Source: Pelomonas sp. CA6
Lineage (GTDB): Bacteria; Pseudomonadota; Gammaproteobacteria; Burkholderiales; Burkholderiaceae_C
DNA: 64,000 nucleotides
NCBI RefSeq assembly: GCF_022549225.1
Contig: NZ_JAKZFD010000011.1
Location: forward strand, 144,778 to 208,777
Direction: 5' to 3'
The position numbers were made by a program, and so were the translations under genes. Below, piece by piece: positions 30,093 through 41,966 of this stretch. The notes under the pieces are model-generated. The model was not told the DNA's origin, did not search any database, and was given only the letters and a program-made list of their open reading frames with translations. Each line of letters begins with the position of its first letter. Within the stretch, counting starts at the first letter, position 1.

Positions 30093-30661
30093 GCGTCCTG
30101 CGGACGGGACCTCGCCCACTCGTCGGCCGTGATCTCGTAGACATGGCAGTCCATGTCATACCAGCGCTCCTGGCCCTTGAGCCGCATGCCCAGGCGCTGC
30201 ATCACGCGCGCGGACGCGCCGTTGTCCACGTGGCAGACCGCGCACAGCAGCGGCGCCTTCAGCTGCGCAAAGGCGAAGTCGGCCATCACCTGCGCCGCCT
30301 CCGACGCATAGCCCTTGCCCCAGCAGTCCGGGTGCAATCGCCAGCCAATCTCCAGCGGGTTGGCGGTGTCGCGCGCCAGGTACTGGATGCAGCCGGCGCC
30401 GACGATGCGTCCGCTGTCGCGCTCGATGAGACTCCACCACGAGGTGCCCCACTCGGCCCAGCGCGCCATCACACGCTCGATCATTTGCAGCGTCTGCTCG
30501 CGCGTCTCGGGCTTGCCGGTGATGTAGCGCATCACCTCGGGGATGCGGTTCATCTCGTGCAGGCCGTCCAGGTGTTCGGGCCGCATCGGCTCCAGGCGCA
30601 GGCGATCGGTATGCAGGATGCTCATGGGCGTCGTGATCGGGGTGTCATCGAAGCGGCTCAT
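30089..30661 (-). CDS. GNAT-family N-acetyltransferase
   Basis: A 190-residue RimJ/RimL-type acetyltransferase: ILHTDRLRLEPMRPEHLDGLHEMN at the start, EIGWRLHPDCWGKGYASEAAQVMADFAF as the acetyl-CoA binding loop (WGKGYA), and VCHVDNGASARVMQRLGMRLKGQERWYDMDCHVYEI near the end, typical of enzymes acting on protein N-termini or small amines. An internal ATG at 30625 (MSILHTDRL) is a plausible alternative start. No operon partner is evident. Confidence 0.85.
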   Translation of the reverse strand: MSRFDDTPITTPMSILHTDRLRLEPMRPEHLDGLHEMNRIPEVMRYITGKPETREQTLQMIERVMARWAEWGTSWWSLIERDSGRIVGAGCIQYLARDTANPLEIGWRLHPDCWGKGYASEAAQVMADFAFAQLKAPLLCAVCHVDNGASARVMQRLGMRLKGQERWYDMDCHVYEITADEWARSRPQDA

Positions 30662-30959
30662 TCTGCCGGCCGGGCCGTGGGCATCGGCAAGTCATGCCGG
30701 CGCCGAACTGCGGGTGTGCCACAGCGGCTTGACATGAACTTGACGCGCGCAAGACCTGACCCCCTCGCCGGCCGCCGCCCCGGGGGATGCGCGGATTCAT
30801 GCACGATGAGGACGGACCGGCTGTTGCTTGCCCGCCCATTCTTGACTCGTGCTAACACAAAGCGCGGTATTCGAACTATTCTTCACGTTCAAAGACGAGA
30901 TGGGCGACGAGCGAACCCTCATCGGCTCGCTGGTCAGCCTCCAATGACAGGAGAGGCGG
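30662..30959 (+). other. Intergenic leader before the chemoreceptor gene
   Basis: About 298 bases without a gene. The right half (roughly 30835-30900) is AT-richer and should hold the chemoreceptor promoter; I could not identify a convincing sigma-28 (flagellar) or sigma-70 box. A copy of the dispersed word GCAAGACCTGACCCC lies at 30749-30763. AGGAG at 30950-30954 is a plausible ribosome binding site for the ATG at 30960. Confidence 0.5.
30749..30763 (-). repeat. Dispersed 15-mer GGGGTCAGGTCTTGC (copy 2)
   Basis: GCAAGACCTGACCCC on the plus strand, the only one of the four copies located between genes. Confidence 0.5.
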
Positions 30960-32582
30960 ATGCGTATCAACAATCCGGTCACGCAGCGGGAATTCCCTTT
31001 TCCCCCGGGTCAGACGCTGGTCTCCGTCACCGACCCCAAAGGACGCATCGTCTACTGCAACGCTGCCTTCGTCGAGGTCAGCGGCTATGCGCGCAGCGAG
31101 CTGCTCGGCCAGCCGCACAACCTGGTCCGGCATCCCGACATGCCGGAAGAAGCGTTTCGCGACCTGTGGGCCACCATCGCCGAAGGCCGCCCCTGGGCGG
31201 GCTTGGTGAAGAACCGCCGCAAGGACGGCGACCACTACTGGGTGATGGCCAACGCGACGCCGGTGCGCCGCGAGGGGCGCACCGTGGGCTATCTGTCGGT
31301 GCGCACGGCGCCGACGCGCGCCCAGGTCGAGCAGGCCGACCGGCTGTATGCGCGCATGCGCAAAGAGGCCGAGCAGGGCCGGCCGCTCACGCGCCTGCGC
31401 CATGGCCGCGTAGTGCGCGGCGATCTGAGCGGACGCCTGGGCCAGTGGCTGACCGGCGGCCTGGCCGGGCTGGGATCCAGCGGCGCGCTGATGCTGACCG
31501 CAGCCATCGCCGCCGCGGCGCTGGGCAGCGCCCTGCCCTGGCTCAGCTGGCTGCCACTGGTGCTGCTGCTGGGTCTGTCTGCCCACGCCCTGCAGCGCCG
31601 CGCCGCCGACCGACGACTTGCGCAGTTGCTCGACAACGCGCTGCAGCTGGCCGGCGGTGATCTCAGCCGCGAGCTGCCGGTGGAGAGCAGCGGGCTGATC
31701 GGCGAGCTGCAGCTGGCGCTGCGCCAGCTCTCGGTCAATCTGAAGACCGTGATCGGCGACGTGGCGGCCGAGACGCGTCATCTGCGCGAGGCGGTGTCCG
31801 AGATCTCCAGCGGCAACCAGGACCTGTCCTCGCGCACCGAATCGCAGGCCGGCAGCGTGCAACAGACGGCGGCCTCCATCGAACAGATCCATGGCACGGT
31901 GAAGCAGAGCGCCGCCTCCGCCCAGCAGGGCGTGCGGCTGGCCGACCAGGCCGCCAGCACCGCCAAGGAAGGCAATGAGGCGGTGGACGGCGTCGTGCAT
32001 GCGATGGAATCCATCTCCGATTCGTCGCGCCGCATCGGCGAGATCACCCATGTGATCGAGACCGTGGCCTTCCAGACCAACATCCTCGCGCTCAACGCGG
32101 CGATCGAGGCGGCGCGCGCGGGCGAAGCCGGCCGCGGCTTCGCGGTCGTCGCCGGCGAGGTGCGCGCGCTGGCGTCGCGGACCGCCGGCGCGGCGCGCGA
32201 GATCAAGCAGCTGATCGCCGAGGCCGGTGAACGCGTGGAGGCCGGCAACCGACAGACCCTGGCGGCGCAGGAGCGCATGCACCAGGTGCTGCAGTCCTTC
32301 GGCCGCGTCAGCCAGCTGCTGACCCAGGTGCATGCGGCGGCCAGCGAGCAGCAGGATGGCGTGGCCCAGGTCAACAGCGCGGTCGCGCACATCGACAGCA
32401 TCACGCAGCAGAACGCCGCGATGGTCGAGGAACTGGCCGCGTCGGCCCAGGCGCTCAACAGCCAGGTCGGCAACGTCACCGAGACGCTGCAGCTGTTCCG
32501 GCTGGACCCCGCCCAGCCTTCCATCGCCGAGCGCGACGCGGTGCAGATGCGCCGCGACGGGGTGCAGCCGGGCCTGACCTGA
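30960..32582 (+). CDS. Aer-like methyl-accepting chemotaxis protein with PAS domain
   Basis: A 540-residue chemoreceptor. Residues about 15-115 are an Aer-type PAS domain ([20 protein letters not shown], then [18 protein letters not shown] and [21 protein letters not shown]), which in Aer binds FAD and reports redox state. Two hydrophobic segments around residues 165-205 form a membrane hairpin, with no periplasmic domain. The cytoplasmic coiled-coil signalling domain has the conserved hairpin [20 protein letters not shown], ending near residue 505 without a CheR-tethering pentapeptide. It probably mediates energy taxis. No che genes are nearby. Confidence 0.92.
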   Translation: MRINNPVTQREFPFPPGQTLVSVTDPKGRIVYCNAAFVEVSGYARSELLGQPHNLVRHPDMPEEAFRDLWATIAEGRPWAGLVKNRRKDGDHYWVMANATPVRREGRTVGYLSVRTAPTRAQVEQADRLYARMRKEAEQGRPLTRLRHGRVVRGDLSGRLGQWLTGGLAGLGSSGALMLTAAIAAAALGSALPWLSWLPLVLLLGLSAHALQRRAADRRLAQLLDNALQLAGGDLSRELPVESSGLIGELQLALRQLSVNLKTVIGDVAAETRHLREAVSEISSGNQDLSSRTESQAGSVQQTAASIEQIHGTVKQSAASAQQGVRLADQAASTAKEGNEAVDGVVHAMESISDSSRRIGEITHVIETVAFQTNILALNAAIEAARAGEAGRGFAVVAGEVRALASRTAGAAREIKQLIAEAGERVEAGNRQTLAAQERMHQVLQSFGRVSQLLTQVHAAASEQQDGVAQVNSAVAHIDSITQQNAAMVEELAASAQALNSQVGNVTETLQLFRLDPAQPSIAERDAVQMRRDGVQPGLT

Positions 32583-32631
32583 GTCCCGTGGCGGCCCTGG
32601 GCGTCGTCCGTCGCCGCTCTACACTGGCCCG

Positions 32632-34479
32632 ATGAGCGCCCCACCCCGCCACGCCGCCACCCCCGACTCGCCCGAGGACCGACCCGCCGCCACGCCGACG
32701 CCCGCCGACGCCGCCGCGCGTGCCGCCGCCTTGCGCGGGCTGCTGCCCTCGCTGTGGCCGTTTCTACGCCCCTACCGCGGCCGCATCGCGCTGGCCTTGG
32801 TCTTCCTGCTGCTGGCGGCCGGCGCGACGCTGGTCTTCCCGCTCGCGCTGCGCGAGCTGATCGACCAGGGCCTGGTCGCCGCCGACCCCGGGCAGCGTGC
32901 GATGGCGCTGCGCGGCCACTTCCTGTGGCTGTTCGCGGCCGGCGCCGCGCTGGGCCTGTTCTCGGCGCTGCGCTTCTATGCCGTCACCTGGCTGGGCGAA
33001 CGCGTCAGCGCCGACCTGCGCAACGCGGTCTACGCCCATGTGCTGCGCCAGAGCCCCGGCTTCTTCGAGACCACCCGCACCGGCGAGGTGGTGAGCCGCA
33101 TCACCACGGACACCACCGTGGTGCAGAACATCGTCGGCTCCAGCCTGTCCATGGGCCTGCGCAACCTGATCATGGGCCTGGGCGCGCTGGCGTTGCTGAT
33201 CGCCACCAATCCCTGGGTGATGGGCCAGGTGCTGGGCATCCTGGTGCTGGTGGTGCTGCCGGCCATGGCCTTCGGGCGCCGCGTGCGCAAGCTTTCGCGC
33301 GCCAGCCAGGACCGCGTGGCCGACACCAGCGCGATCGCCGCCGAGATGCTGAATGCAATCGATGTCGTGCAATCGCATGCGCAGGAGGCGCGCGAGGCGC
33401 GGCGCTTCGCCGAGGCCAGCGAGCAGGCCTTCGACACCGCGCGCAAGCGCACCCGCGTGCGCGCGCTGCTGGTGGCCTTCATCATCAGCGCCACCTTCGG
33501 CGCGCTGCTGTGGGGGCTTTACCAGGGCACGCAGGCGGTGCTGGCCGGGCGCATCAGCGCCGGCCACCTGGGCCAGACCGTGGTCTATGTGATCCTGCTC
33601 GTGTCCTCGGTCGCGGTGCTGGCCGAGGTCTGGGGCGATCTGCTGCGCGCCGCCGGCGCGACGGAGCGGCTGATGGAGCTGCTGGCCGCGCGCTCGCCGG
33701 TGGCCGAGCCCGAGGCGCCGCTGGCGCTACCCCCGCGCGGCGGGCCGGCGCGCGTGAGCCTGCAGGGGCTGCGCTTCCACTACCCCTCGCGGCCGGACCG
33801 CGCCGCGCTGGAGGATTTCGCGCTCGAGATCGCGCCGGGCGAAACGGTGGCGCTGGTGGGCCCCAGCGGCGCCGGCAAGAGCACGGTGCTGCAGCTGCTG
33901 CTGCGCTTCTATGAGGCCCAGCAGGGGCGCATCCTGCTGGACGGCGTGCCCATCGACCGGCTGCGTCTGGCGGAGCTGCGCGGCCGCATGGCGCTGGTGC
34001 CGCAGCACAGCGTGGTGTTCTCGGCCAGCGCGCTGGACAACATCCGCTACGGCCGCCCCGACGCGCCGCACGAGGCGGTGATCGCCGCCGCCCGCGCCGC
34101 GCATGCGCACGAGTTCATCGAACAGCTGCCCGAGGGTTACGACAGCTTCCTCGGCGAACGCGGCGTGCGCCTGTCGGGCGGGCAGCGCCAGCGCATCGCG
34201 ATCGCGCGCGCCATCCTGCAGGACGCGCCGCTGCTGCTGCTGGACGAGGCCACCAGCGCGCTGGACGCCGAAAGCGAGCGCCTGGTGCAGCAGGCGCTGG
34301 ACGAGGCGATGCGCGACCGCAGCACCCTGGTCATCGCGCACCGGCTGGCCACGGTGCAGCGCGCCGACCGCATCGTGGTGATGGAACAGGGCCGCATCGT
34401 CGAGCAGGGGCGCCATGCCGAACTGGTGGCGCGCGGCGGGCTCTATGCCCGCCTCGCCGCGCTGCAGTTCGCGGCCTGA
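32632..34479 (+). CDS. MsbA-like ABC exporter (fused membrane and ATPase domains)
   Basis: A 615-residue half-transporter. An Ala/Pro-rich N-terminus is followed by six helices (about residues 40-340), including RFYAVTWLGERVSADLRNAVYAHVLRQSPGFFETTRTGEVVSRI, then an ATPase domain (about 365-610) with Walker A GPSGAGKSTVLQ, signature RLSGGQRQRIAIARAIL, Walker B LLLLDEATSALD and IAHRLATV. Homodimers of this family export lipids, drugs or peptides across the inner membrane. It is not next to lpxK, so equating it with true MsbA is not justified. The mscS-type gene follows 30 bases later on the same strand. Confidence 0.9.
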   Translation: MSAPPRHAATPDSPEDRPAATPTPADAAARAAALRGLLPSLWPFLRPYRGRIALALVFLLLAAGATLVFPLALRELIDQGLVAADPGQRAMALRGHFLWLFAAGAALGLFSALRFYAVTWLGERVSADLRNAVYAHVLRQSPGFFETTRTGEVVSRITTDTTVVQNIVGSSLSMGLRNLIMGLGALALLIATNPWVMGQVLGILVLVVLPAMAFGRRVRKLSRASQDRVADTSAIAAEMLNAIDVVQSHAQEAREARRFAEASEQAFDTARKRTRVRALLVAFIISATFGALLWGLYQGTQAVLAGRISAGHLGQTVVYVILLVSSVAVLAEVWGDLLRAAGATERLMELLAARSPVAEPEAPLALPPRGGPARVSLQGLRFHYPSRPDRAALEDFALEIAPGETVALVGPSGAGKSTVLQLLLRFYEAQQGRILLDGVPIDRLRLAELRGRMALVPQHSVVFSASALDNIRYGRPDAPHEAVIAAARAAHAHEFIEQLPEGYDSFLGERGVRLSGGQRQRIAIARAILQDAPLLLLDEATSALDAESERLVQQALDEAMRDRSTLVIAHRLATVQRADRIVVMEQGRIVEQGRHAELVARGGLYARLAALQFAA

Positions 34480-34509
34480 GCGGGAACGCGGCACAGACAG
34501 GAGACGCAC

Positions 34510-36243
34510 ATGGTGATGGACATGTGGGCAGGCATCATGAGAGCCATCAGGCCCTGGGCCGCGATGTTGCTGCTGGCGCTGGCGCCCATGGCGGTGATAC
34601 CGCTGGCGGCGCAAGACCTGACCCCACCACCACCGGCGGCGCCCGCGTCGGCCGCCTCCGCCGATGACGGCGTGCCGCTGCGCTTCTTCAACCGCGAGGT
34701 CTTCGTCTTCCGTGCCGGCAGCCTGGGGCTGACGCCGCAGATGCGCCAGCGCCGCGCCGCGGCGCAGCTGCGCGAACTGGCCGAGCAGCCGGGCGCCGCG
34801 CTCGTGGTGAGCCTGCAGCGTGACCAGGACGCGGTGGCGCTGCTGGTCGACGGGCGCCTGGCCTTCTGGGTCATGCCCGGCGACCTGGACGCGCCGGGCG
34901 ACGATGCCGCGCACGCCGCCGCCGTGCAGGCACTGGCGGAGCTGAGCGCGCAACGCCTGCGCCAGGCGCTGGCCGAGCGGCGCGAGGCCGGCGACTGGCG
35001 CGCGCTGGCCTGGAGCGCGGGCCAGGTGCTGCTGGGCCTGCTGCTGCTGTGGCCGCTGCTGTGGGTGCTGCGCCGCGTCCACCGCGGGCTGCGCCGGCGG
35101 CTCACGCGCAGTGCCGCCCGCCATGCCTCGCGGCTGCGCGTCGGCGGCGTCACCCTGTTCAGCGGCGAGCGCGTGATGGGCGCGCTGCGCGGCCTGTCTC
35201 GCCTGGTCTATGCGGCGCTGTCGCTGTTCCTCGCGTACGAATGGTTGAGCTGGGCGCTGCAGCGCTTTCCCTACACGCGGCCGCTGGGCGAGCGGCTGCA
35301 GGGCCTGCTGCTGGACAGCCTGGCGCTGATCGGCGGCGGCATTGCCACCGCGCTGCCCAACCTCGTCGTGGCGCTGCTGATCTTTCTGCTGGCCCACTTC
35401 CTGCTGTCCGGGCTGCGGCCTTTCTTCGACCGCGCCGAGGCCGGCCAGGTGGACCTGGGCTGGCTCAACGCCGACACCGCGCGACCCACGCGCCGGCTGG
35501 TGCAGACGGCGGTCTGGGTGTTCGCGCTGGCCATGGCCTATCCCTATCTGCCGGGCGCGCAGACCGAGGCCTTCAAGGGCCTGACCGTGCTGGTCGGGCT
35601 GATGGTGTCTCTGGGCGCGACCAGCGTCGTCGGCCAGGCCGCGGCGGGGTTGATCCTGATGTACACGCGCACGCTGCGCGTCGGCGAGTTCGTGCGCGTG
35701 GGCGACCACGAGGGCACCGTGGTGGAGATGGGCGCCTTCGCGACGCGCATACGTACCGGCCTGGGCGAGGAGCTGACCCTGCCCAACGCTCTGATCGCAT
35801 CCAGCGTGACGCGCAACTACTCGCGCACGGTCCAGGGCCAGGGCTTCGTCTGCGACACCACGGTCACCATCGGCTACGACACGCCGTGGCGCCAGGTCGA
35901 GGCCTTGCTGATGCTGGCGGCCGCGCGCACGCCGGGCGTGCTGAGCGAGCCGCGCCCGCGCGTGTTCCAGACCGCGCTGTCCGACTTCTACGTGGCGTAC
36001 CGCCTGGTCGTGCAGGCGCATCCCAGCGAACCTGGGCCGCGCGCCCAGGTGCTGAACATGCTGCACGGGCAGATCCAGGATGTGTTCAACGAGTTCGGCG
36101 TGCAGATCATGTCGCCGCACTACCTGGGCGACCCGGACCAGGCCAAGGTCGTGCCGCGCTCGCGCTGGCACGAGGCACCGGCCGGCGCGCAGAACGCCGC
36201 GGCCGCCGGCCCCACGCCGGCGCCGCCGGGCGCCTCGACCTAA
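34510..36243 (+). CDS. MscS-family mechanosensitive ion channel
   Basis: A 577-residue channel with an N-terminal signal-like segment ([16 protein letters not shown]), a periplasmic domain to about residue 165, then several helices and the pore region ending [31 protein letters not shown], where the MscS beta domain starts. The C-terminal vestibule domain contains [22 protein letters not shown] and [20 protein letters not shown]. It gates on membrane tension to release solutes during osmotic downshock. AGGAG lies just before the ATG. A copy of the dispersed word GCAAGACCTGACCCC occurs at 34611, inside the signal region ([10 protein letters not shown]). Confidence 0.9.
   Translation: MVMDMWAGIMRAIRPWAAMLLLALAPMAVIPLAAQDLTPPPPAAPASAASADDGVPLRFFNREVFVFRAGSLGLTPQMRQRRAAAQLRELAEQPGAALVVSLQRDQDAVALLVDGRLAFWVMPGDLDAPGDDAAHAAAVQALAELSAQRLRQALAERREAGDWRALAWSAGQVLLGLLLLWPLLWVLRRVHRGLRRRLTRSAARHASRLRVGGVTLFSGERVMGALRGLSRLVYAALSLFLAYEWLSWALQRFPYTRPLGERLQGLLLDSLALIGGGIATALPNLVVALLIFLLAHFLLSGLRPFFDRAEAGQVDLGWLNADTARPTRRLVQTAVWVFALAMAYPYLPGAQTEAFKGLTVLVGLMVSLGATSVVGQAAAGLILMYTRTLRVGEFVRVGDHEGTVVEMGAFATRIRTGLGEELTLPNALIASSVTRNYSRTVQGQGFVCDTTVTIGYDTPWRQVEALLMLAAARTPGVLSEPRPRVFQTALSDFYVAYRLVVQAHPSEPGPRAQVLNMLHGQIQDVFNEFGVQIMSPHYLGDPDQAKVVPRSRWHEAPAGAQNAAAAGPTPAPPGAST
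34611..34625 (-). repeat. Dispersed 15-mer GGGGTCAGGTCTTGC (copy 3)
   Basis: GCAAGACCTGACCCC on the plus strand, within the start of the mscS-type gene. Confidence 0.5.
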
Positions 36244-36272
36244 AATCCGCCGCTGCCCTGGAGTGCCCCACG

Positions 36273-37100
36273 ATGACCGAATCCGCCCCGTCCCCCCGCC
36301 CCGTGCGCCGTCAGTACGAGGACTTCATGCGCCATGTGTTCGAACACGGCGTGGACAAGGCCGACCGCACGGGCACCGGGACGCGCAGCGTGTTCGGGCA
36401 CCAGATGCGCTTCGACCTGTCCGAGGGCTTCCCGCTGGTGACCACCAAGAAGGTCCACCTGAAATCCATCATCCTGGAACTGCTGTGGTTCCTGCGCGGC
36501 GACAGCAATGTGCGCTGGCTGCAGGAACGCGGCTGCAGCATCTGGGACGAATGGGCGCGCGAGGATGGCGACCTGGGCCCGGTCTACGGCGTGCAATGGC
36601 GCAGCTGGCCCAAGCCCGATGGCGGCCACATCGACCAGATCGCCGAGGTGGTGCGCCAGCTCAAGACCAACCCCGACTCGCGCCGCATCATCGTCAGCGC
36701 CTGGAACGTCGCCGACCTGGACCGCATGGCCCTGATGCCCTGCCATGCCTTCTTCCAGTTCTACGTCGCCCAGGGGCGGCTGTCCTGCCAGCTCTACCAG
36801 CGCAGCGCCGACATCTTTTTGGGCGTGCCCTTCAACATCGCCAGCTATGCGCTGCTGACCCTGATGCTGGCCCAGCAATGCGGCCTGGAGCCCGGCGAGT
36901 TCATCTGGACCGGTGGCGACTGCCACATCTACAGCAACCATGTGGAACAGGTGAAGACCCAGCTCGCGCGCGAGCCCTTCCCCTACCCGACCCTGCACCT
37001 GCGCCGCCAGCCGGCCTCCATCTTCGACTACGAGCTCGACGACTTCGAGCTGCGCGACTACCAGCACCACGCGGCGATCAAGGCACCGGTGGCGGTGTGA
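36273..37100 (+). CDS. thyA: Thymidylate synthase ThyA
   Basis: A 275-residue enzyme that converts dUMP to dTMP with methylenetetrahydrofolate. Family marks are [29 protein letters not shown] at the start, the catalytic Cys157 in [38 protein letters not shown], and [12 protein letters not shown] near the dUMP site. Length is close to the E. coli enzyme (264). It follows the mscS-type gene by 29 bases. The folA gene often found after thyA is absent; instead the Rhs array begins about 290 bases downstream, so the thyA 3' flank is the left border of a probable insertion. Confidence 0.96.
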   Translation: MTESAPSPRPVRRQYEDFMRHVFEHGVDKADRTGTGTRSVFGHQMRFDLSEGFPLVTTKKVHLKSIILELLWFLRGDSNVRWLQERGCSIWDEWAREDGDLGPVYGVQWRSWPKPDGGHIDQIAEVVRQLKTNPDSRRIIVSAWNVADLDRMALMPCHAFFQFYVAQGRLSCQLYQRSADIFLGVPFNIASYALLTLMLAQQCGLEPGEFIWTGGDCHIYSNHVEQVKTQLAREPFPYPTLHLRRQPASIFDYELDDFELRDYQHHAAIKAPVAV

Positions 37101-37392
37101 GCGGCCAGGCGGCGCTGCGAACACCGTCTTGAGCAACGGCACCGAGAGGCGCTTCACGCGATGCTCCTGAGGACTGGCCCGTTGCGGCGCCTGGGGCGAG
37201 CGACTTGCCATGCGCCGTCGGCAGGCAACTGACCGACTGCACAGGTGTTCGACCGCCCCCCATCAGAGGGAGTGCAAGAAATCCACCTTCACCGACACTC
37301 GGGCGCCACGGCATCGAACAACATCCATCCAGCCGTGAGCGTTTCAAGAACTCCCGCCAGCAACTCTTGGACGGGAGTCGAAGGGAGGAGCC

Positions 37393-40300
37393 ATGACAAA
37401 CCCGCATCGCCAGCGGACACTGGACCTGCTCAGGCAGCGGATCGGTTTTCTTGACCGTTGCCTTGGCCCGGGAGGGCCGTCAAAGTTTCCGTTCACGACG
37501 GCGCGCCGTATGTCTTCGCTGTTCAGTCTGACAACGGCCTGTTGGGTTTCGCTGATCGCGACGCAGGTCTGCGCCCAGGTGCACCGACTACCGCCTGTCG
37601 AATCCAGCGGGTCTTCGTCTCCAAGCTTTTCGTCGCTCAATTTCGGACTCTCGCTGGGCGTAATGAGCGTTCCACAACGCCCCGTGCCGAGGGAGCGTGA
37701 CGAAACCCGCGCCAAGGGAGATCGCTTCAAGCCCCAAAGCGACAAGAACTCCACGGAAGACAGTTGCGACCAGAGTCCCGTCTCCGGCATGCCGGTCATC
37801 CTTGCAACCGGCGAGAAAATCCTTGATGAGCGCGACTTCGAGCACAAGAGCCTCCCAGAGTTGTCAGTGGTGCGGCACTATCGGTCGCAATCGACAGCAC
37901 CATGGCATTTCTCTTTCAGACAGCCTCTGATCAGCGCGAGGCCGGCGACCCAACCCGGCGTCGATGCCGCATTTGGTTGGGTGCCCGACTACTTCGACTT
38001 TCAGCAGCCCATGGGCTCGTCGAAGAGGTTTATCGTAGATGCCAGTTCGACGGCGGCCGAGTATGTGTACCGTCACTCGGATCGGACCCTGGCAGACTCA
38101 CCCGCCACGGTGCGATGGAACGCCTCCGGCATTCGGTACACCCGCTATGACGGCACCGGATACACGTTTGCGCTGCCGCCGCCCAGGCAGACGACCCGAA
38201 GGCTGCTGACCACCTTCGACCGCAGAGGAACGGTTCTTACCTATTCCTACGACACCTCGGGCAACCTGCACCGCATGACTCACCGGACGGGCCAGTTCCT
38301 CGAACTGACTTGGTTGAATGGAAATATTACCGAGCTGAGAGTCAACGGCAATTTGATCGCGCAGTACACCTACACAGGGAACAAAGTACAGCGAGTGACC
38401 TATGCCGATGGCCGCTCCATCGACTATCACTACGAGGACAGTCGGAACGGCAACTTGCTTACAGGCTATTCCGCGGGTGGTCTGCGCATGACCCACTATG
38501 CCTATGCGCCCTCCCCAACCTACGGCGACGCGGTGTATGTGACGGTGAGCAGCGGGGACGCCGATGGCGAGAACCTCGATACCTTCGCATACAACTCAAT
38601 GACAACCACCCAGACCACGAAGTCCGGGCATTCAACGACTTACACCTTCCAGCAAGTCGGAAACGCGAGCTTCAGATCTCTGATCCGGACAGACTCTCTC
38701 CAATCGTCAACCTGCGCAGCGTCAAATGCCACGCAGAGTTATGACACGAATGGCTACCCTGCGCTCTACGTGGATCACAACGGTGGCACCACGGACTTCG
38801 ACTACGACGCCAAGGGGCAGCTTGTTCGAGAGGTTCGCGCCAAGGGAACGCCGCAGGCCGTAACGCTTGTCCACCAGTACAACGATTTCGGTCGCATTCA
38901 AACTGAGGTCTACGACGCCTCCGGCGTGCTGCTACGCACCGATCAGTGGGCCTATTACGGAACGGGGTTGCCGATGGGTTTCTTGAACTGGGAGCGCACC
39001 ATTGACGCAAAGAGCGGCACCATCCGGCAGCGAACCTACGACTATTCATTCCACCCCAATGGCCAGTTGGCTACCTCGTCGGTCCATTGGCCGATTCCTG
39101 GCGGCACGGCGCAAGCCGTGGTGTCCTTCAACACGTCCGGCAATGTCAGTTCGACAACGAACGCGGCCGGCCATGTGACCACCTACAGCAACCACATTCA
39201 CGACGGCCAACCCGGCCGGATCGTCGACCCCAACGGCGTCGCCACCGACTATGGCTATGACGCGAGGGGCAACCTCTTGTCCTTGACGTTGAGGCTGGGG
39301 TCGGGCGACCGGACAACGACGCTGGCCTACGATGCCCAACGCCGCGTTCAAAGCATCGCGCACCCAAGTGGGGCCATCGACCACTACCAGTACAGCGCGA
39401 GCGGGCGGTTAAAGGCCAAGGGTGACGCGCTGGGCCACTATGTGAACTACGGGCTGGATACCCATGCGAACACACTGACCGAGACTTCTTCTAGGCATGT
39501 GGCCTCGGTGAGCGGAGGCAGCCCCGTAGCGGTTGCATCGGGCGACTTTATCGCCAGCCTCACGCGTGACAGCCTTAACAGACCCTATCGGAAGCGAGGC
39601 AACAACGGCCAGTGGTGGGACTATCGCTACGACAACAACGGAAACCTCACATCGATCACAGATGCGGCGGGGAGGACCTCCTATCATGAATACGACGCTT
39701 TGGACCGCCGTACCAAGACGACGTCTGCAGACGGTGGAGTCAGTTGGACAGGATATGACGCATTGAACAACGTCATTTCCGTTCAGGATCCGCGTGGTCT
39801 GCGCACCGACTTCAGTTACAGCAGCTTCCGGCAACCGCTGACGCGGTCCGGTCCGGATACGGGAACGACGACTTACAGCTACGACATGGCCGGCCGGTTG
39901 AGCCAGGAGAGCCGAGCGAACGGGCTTGTCATCACCTACACCTGGGACGCGCTGGACCGCCTGAAGACTCGCACGAGTGCGGGTGTCACTGAGACTTTCA
40001 CCTACGACGAAGGCCTCTTTGGCAAAGGCCGGTTAACCCGGATCGACGACGCCACAGGCCAGACCCGCTATCAGTTTGATGCCGCCGGCGCACTGCTGAG
40101 CCAAACCAGCACCATCCATGGCGTCAATTACACCCTCCAGTGGAGCTACGACGCCGCGGGACGTCTGACGGGCCTCAGCTACCCGGGAGGCGTGAGCCTT
40201 GGCTACGCCTATGATGGGTACGGACGGGTCAGTGCCATGACCAGCCATCTCAGTGGCTCTTGGGCCCTGCTGGCGAGCCAGTTGCTATACCAGCCGGCCA

Positions 40301-41592
40301 CGGGAACGCTCTTCGCCTGGCGCTTCGGCAGTGGTCATGTCAGGTCAAAGACTCAGGACACAGACGGCAGAATCGTTCAACTTGCCACCAGCGGGCTGCA
40401 CAGCCTCGATTACACCTACAACAACACCGACACCATTGCCGGTGTCTCGGACGGAATCTATCCAGCCTTGACCAGCGGCTTCCAGTACGACGCGAGCGAC
40501 CGCCTGTCGGTGGTCCACCGTTCCGGAGATTCACAGGCCTTCGCCTGGGACCACGTGGGCAATCGCACCTCGCATGTGCGCGCCGGCTCGTCGAACACCT
40601 ACTCGCTGGACTCGAACGGCAATCGGGTGCTCGCGCTCAGCGGCAGTCACCCACGGACTTTCGGCTACGACGCGGCAGGCAACCTGACAAGCGACGCTCG
40701 AAGCGATGGCACGAGGACATTCAGGTACGACGCGTTCAATCGTCTCGGCGAGATCTATCACAACGGCCAGAAGATAGGCGACTACCGCAACAACGGACTG
40801 AACCAACGGACCTACAAGGCAGCGGGCGGCATCGAAACGCGGTTTGTTTATGCGGCCGATGGGCGCCTCTTGTACGAGCAAGGCGCGCATACTACGGCCT
40901 ATGTTTGGCTGGGCGCAGAGTTGCTCGGCATCCTTCGAAGCGGAACCTTCTATGCAAGCCACAACGACCACCTGGGGAGGCCAGAGGTGTTGAGCGACAG
41001 CGCCGGGGCCGTCTCATGGCGCGCCGAAAACGCAGCCTTCGACCGCCGCGTCGTGGTCGACACCATCGGTGGGCTGAACCTCGGGTTCCCCGGCCAATAC
41101 TTCGATACGGAGTCAGGGTTGTGGCAGAACTGGAATCGGTACTATGAGGGGGCTCTGGGGAGGTATACCCAAAGTGACCCGATTGGCTTGGCAGGGGGCA
41201 TCAACACCTATGCATATGTGCGAGGGAACCCGGTGAGTCTCGTGGACCCGACGGGGTTGCAGCCGCCGGCTGGCGCGATTGCCTTTCGCGACTTCATCCA
41301 GAGTATTTTCCCGCCGTCGCGAGACCCTTCGTTGCGCCCTGACGGACTGCCGTGCGGCTATGGTTGCGGTGATGCCAAATCGGATGCATTTGTGCCTGAC
41401 TTTTTCCCGAAGGCATGCGAGGCGCATGACCAGTGCTATGGCGCCCAACGGGGAAAGGCTGCGTGCGACGCCAAGTTCAAACAGGATATGAAGGCTGAGC
41501 GCCCAGACATGCCGATTACAACTTTGATTTACTTCAAGGCTGTCGACTTGTTTGGAGGCGATGCATACAAGGAAGCCGGAAGAAAGCCATGA
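37393..41592 (+). CDS. Full-length exported Rhs/YD-repeat toxin with phospholipase A2-like tip
   Basis: A 1399-residue polymorphic toxin. AAGGGAGGAG at 37381-37390 is a very strong ribosome site for the ATG at 37393. A hydrophobic, signal-like segment ends near residue 62 ([13 protein letters not shown]); an internal ATG at 37510 would give a shorter signal. A DUF6531-like segment follows ([21 protein letters not shown]), then YD repeats forming the shell to about residue 1230, and the Rhs core end [19 protein letters not shown]...DPTGL at about 1265-1290. The 110-residue tip contains CGYGCGDAK and [10 protein letters not shown]: His1345-Asp1346 sit in a secretory PLA2 C-x-x-HD-x-C-Y motif, so the tip probably cuts phospholipids. 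No PAAR domain, VgrG gene or other type VI gene is visible. The stop overlaps the immunity gene. Confidence 0.9.
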   Translation: MTNPHRQRTLDLLRQRIGFLDRCLGPGGPSKFPFTTARRMSSLFSLTTACWVSLIATQVCAQVHRLPPVESSGSSSPSFSSLNFGLSLGVMSVPQRPVPRERDETRAKGDRFKPQSDKNSTEDSCDQSPVSGMPVILATGEKILDERDFEHKSLPELSVVRHYRSQSTAPWHFSFRQPLISARPATQPGVDAAFGWVPDYFDFQQPMGSSKRFIVDASSTAAEYVYRHSDRTLADSPATVRWNASGIRYTRYDGTGYTFALPPPRQTTRRLLTTFDRRGTVLTYSYDTSGNLHRMTHRTGQFLELTWLNGNITELRVNGNLIAQYTYTGNKVQRVTYADGRSIDYHYEDSRNGNLLTGYSAGGLRMTHYAYAPSPTYGDAVYVTVSSGDADGENLDTFAYNSMTTTQTTKSGHSTTYTFQQVGNASFRSLIRTDSLQSSTCAASNATQSYDTNGYPALYVDHNGGTTDFDYDAKGQLVREVRAKGTPQAVTLVHQYNDFGRIQTEVYDASGVLLRTDQWAYYGTGLPMGFLNWERTIDAKSGTIRQRTYDYSFHPNGQLATSSVHWPIPGGTAQAVVSFNTSGNVSSTTNAAGHVTTYSNHIHDGQPGRIVDPNGVATDYGYDARGNLLSLTLRLGSGDRTTTLAYDAQRRVQSIAHPSGAIDHYQYSASGRLKAKGDALGHYVNYGLDTHANTLTETSSRHVASVSGGSPVAVASGDFIASLTRDSLNRPYRKRGNNGQWWDYRYDNNGNLTSITDAAGRTSYHEYDALDRRTKTTSADGGVSWTGYDALNNVISVQDPRGLRTDFSYSSFRQPLTRSGPDTGTTTYSYDMAGRLSQESRANGLVITYTWDALDRLKTRTSAGVTETFTYDEGLFGKGRLTRIDDATGQTRYQFDAAGALLSQTSTIHGVNYTLQWSYDAAGRLTGLSYPGGVSLGYAYDGYGRVSAMTSHLSGSWALLASQLLYQPATGTLFAWRFGSGHVRSKTQDTDGRIVQLATSGLHSLDYTYNNTDTIAGVSDGIYPALTSGFQYDASDRLSVVHRSGDSQAFAWDHVGNRTSHVRAGSSNTYSLDSNGNRVLALSGSHPRTFGYDAAGNLTSDARSDGTRTFRYDAFNRLGEIYHNGQKIGDYRNNGLNQRTYKAAGGIETRFVYAADGRLLYEQGAHTTAYVWLGAELLGILRSGTFYASHNDHLGRPEVLSDSAGAVSWRAENAAFDRRVVVDTIGGLNLGFPGQYFDTESGLWQNWNRYYEGALGRYTQSDPIGLAGGINTYAYVRGNPVSLVDPTGLQPPAGAIAFRDFIQSIFPPSRDPSLRPDGLPCGYGCGDAKSDAFVPDFFPKACEAHDQCYGAQRGKAACDAKFKQDMKAERPDMPITTLIYFKAVDLFGGDAYKEAGRKP

Positions 41593-41966
41593 GGCTCGCA
41601 CGTCTTGTTAGGTTGATTGACGCACCCCTCTTCGTAGTACTGTGCATCGCGGCCATACCTGTAGTCCTGTTGAGACTCTTTGGGTTTTTGTTCTTTGCTA
41701 GCACGATTTCGAACTGGGCTATCGTCCCTGCGATTGTGCTGGCAGCACTCTTGGCTGTGTCCCGCGCATCGCAACCCGTACGCCGAGTTTGTTCCGTCGC
41801 CTTGGTCCTTTTCTATTTGTGCAGCGTCTACTTTCATGGATGGGGGAGTCTTGTGGCTAGGCTTGCCGAGGGGCGTGACGGCTTGTACGAAGGGATTGAA
41901 GGAACGCTGGTTCTTCTCTTGGGATTGCACTGCTGGGTGCCGCGTGAGCGTGACGAGGGCATCTGA
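41589..41966 (+). CDS. Predicted membrane immunity protein for the PLA2-like Rhs tip
   Basis: A 125-residue protein with about four hydrophobic segments ([64 protein letters not shown]). The ATG overlaps the Rhs stop (ATGA), which fixes its expression to that of the toxin and is the standard position of a cognate immunity gene. A membrane location suits protection against a phospholipase. No known family is recognised. Its last residues run into the start of the DUF4329 fragment, so the C-terminus may have been altered by the recombination that placed that fragment here. Confidence 0.65.
   Translation: MRLARLVRLIDAPLFVVLCIAAIPVVLLRLFGFLFFASTISNWAIVPAIVLAALLAVSRASQPVRRVCSVALVLFYLCSVYFHGWGSLVARLAEGRDGLYEGIEGTLVLLLGLHCWVPRERDEGI

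Noticed and set aside
32632..34479. Assignment as lipid A flippase MsbA
   Set aside because: Domain layout fits, but there is no lpxK or other lipid A gene nearby and half-transporters of this type have many substrates.
37393..41592. Type VI secretion-delivered Rhs effector
   Set aside because: No PAAR domain, VgrG, EagR chaperone or type VI genes are visible; a signal-like segment suggests Sec-type export instead.
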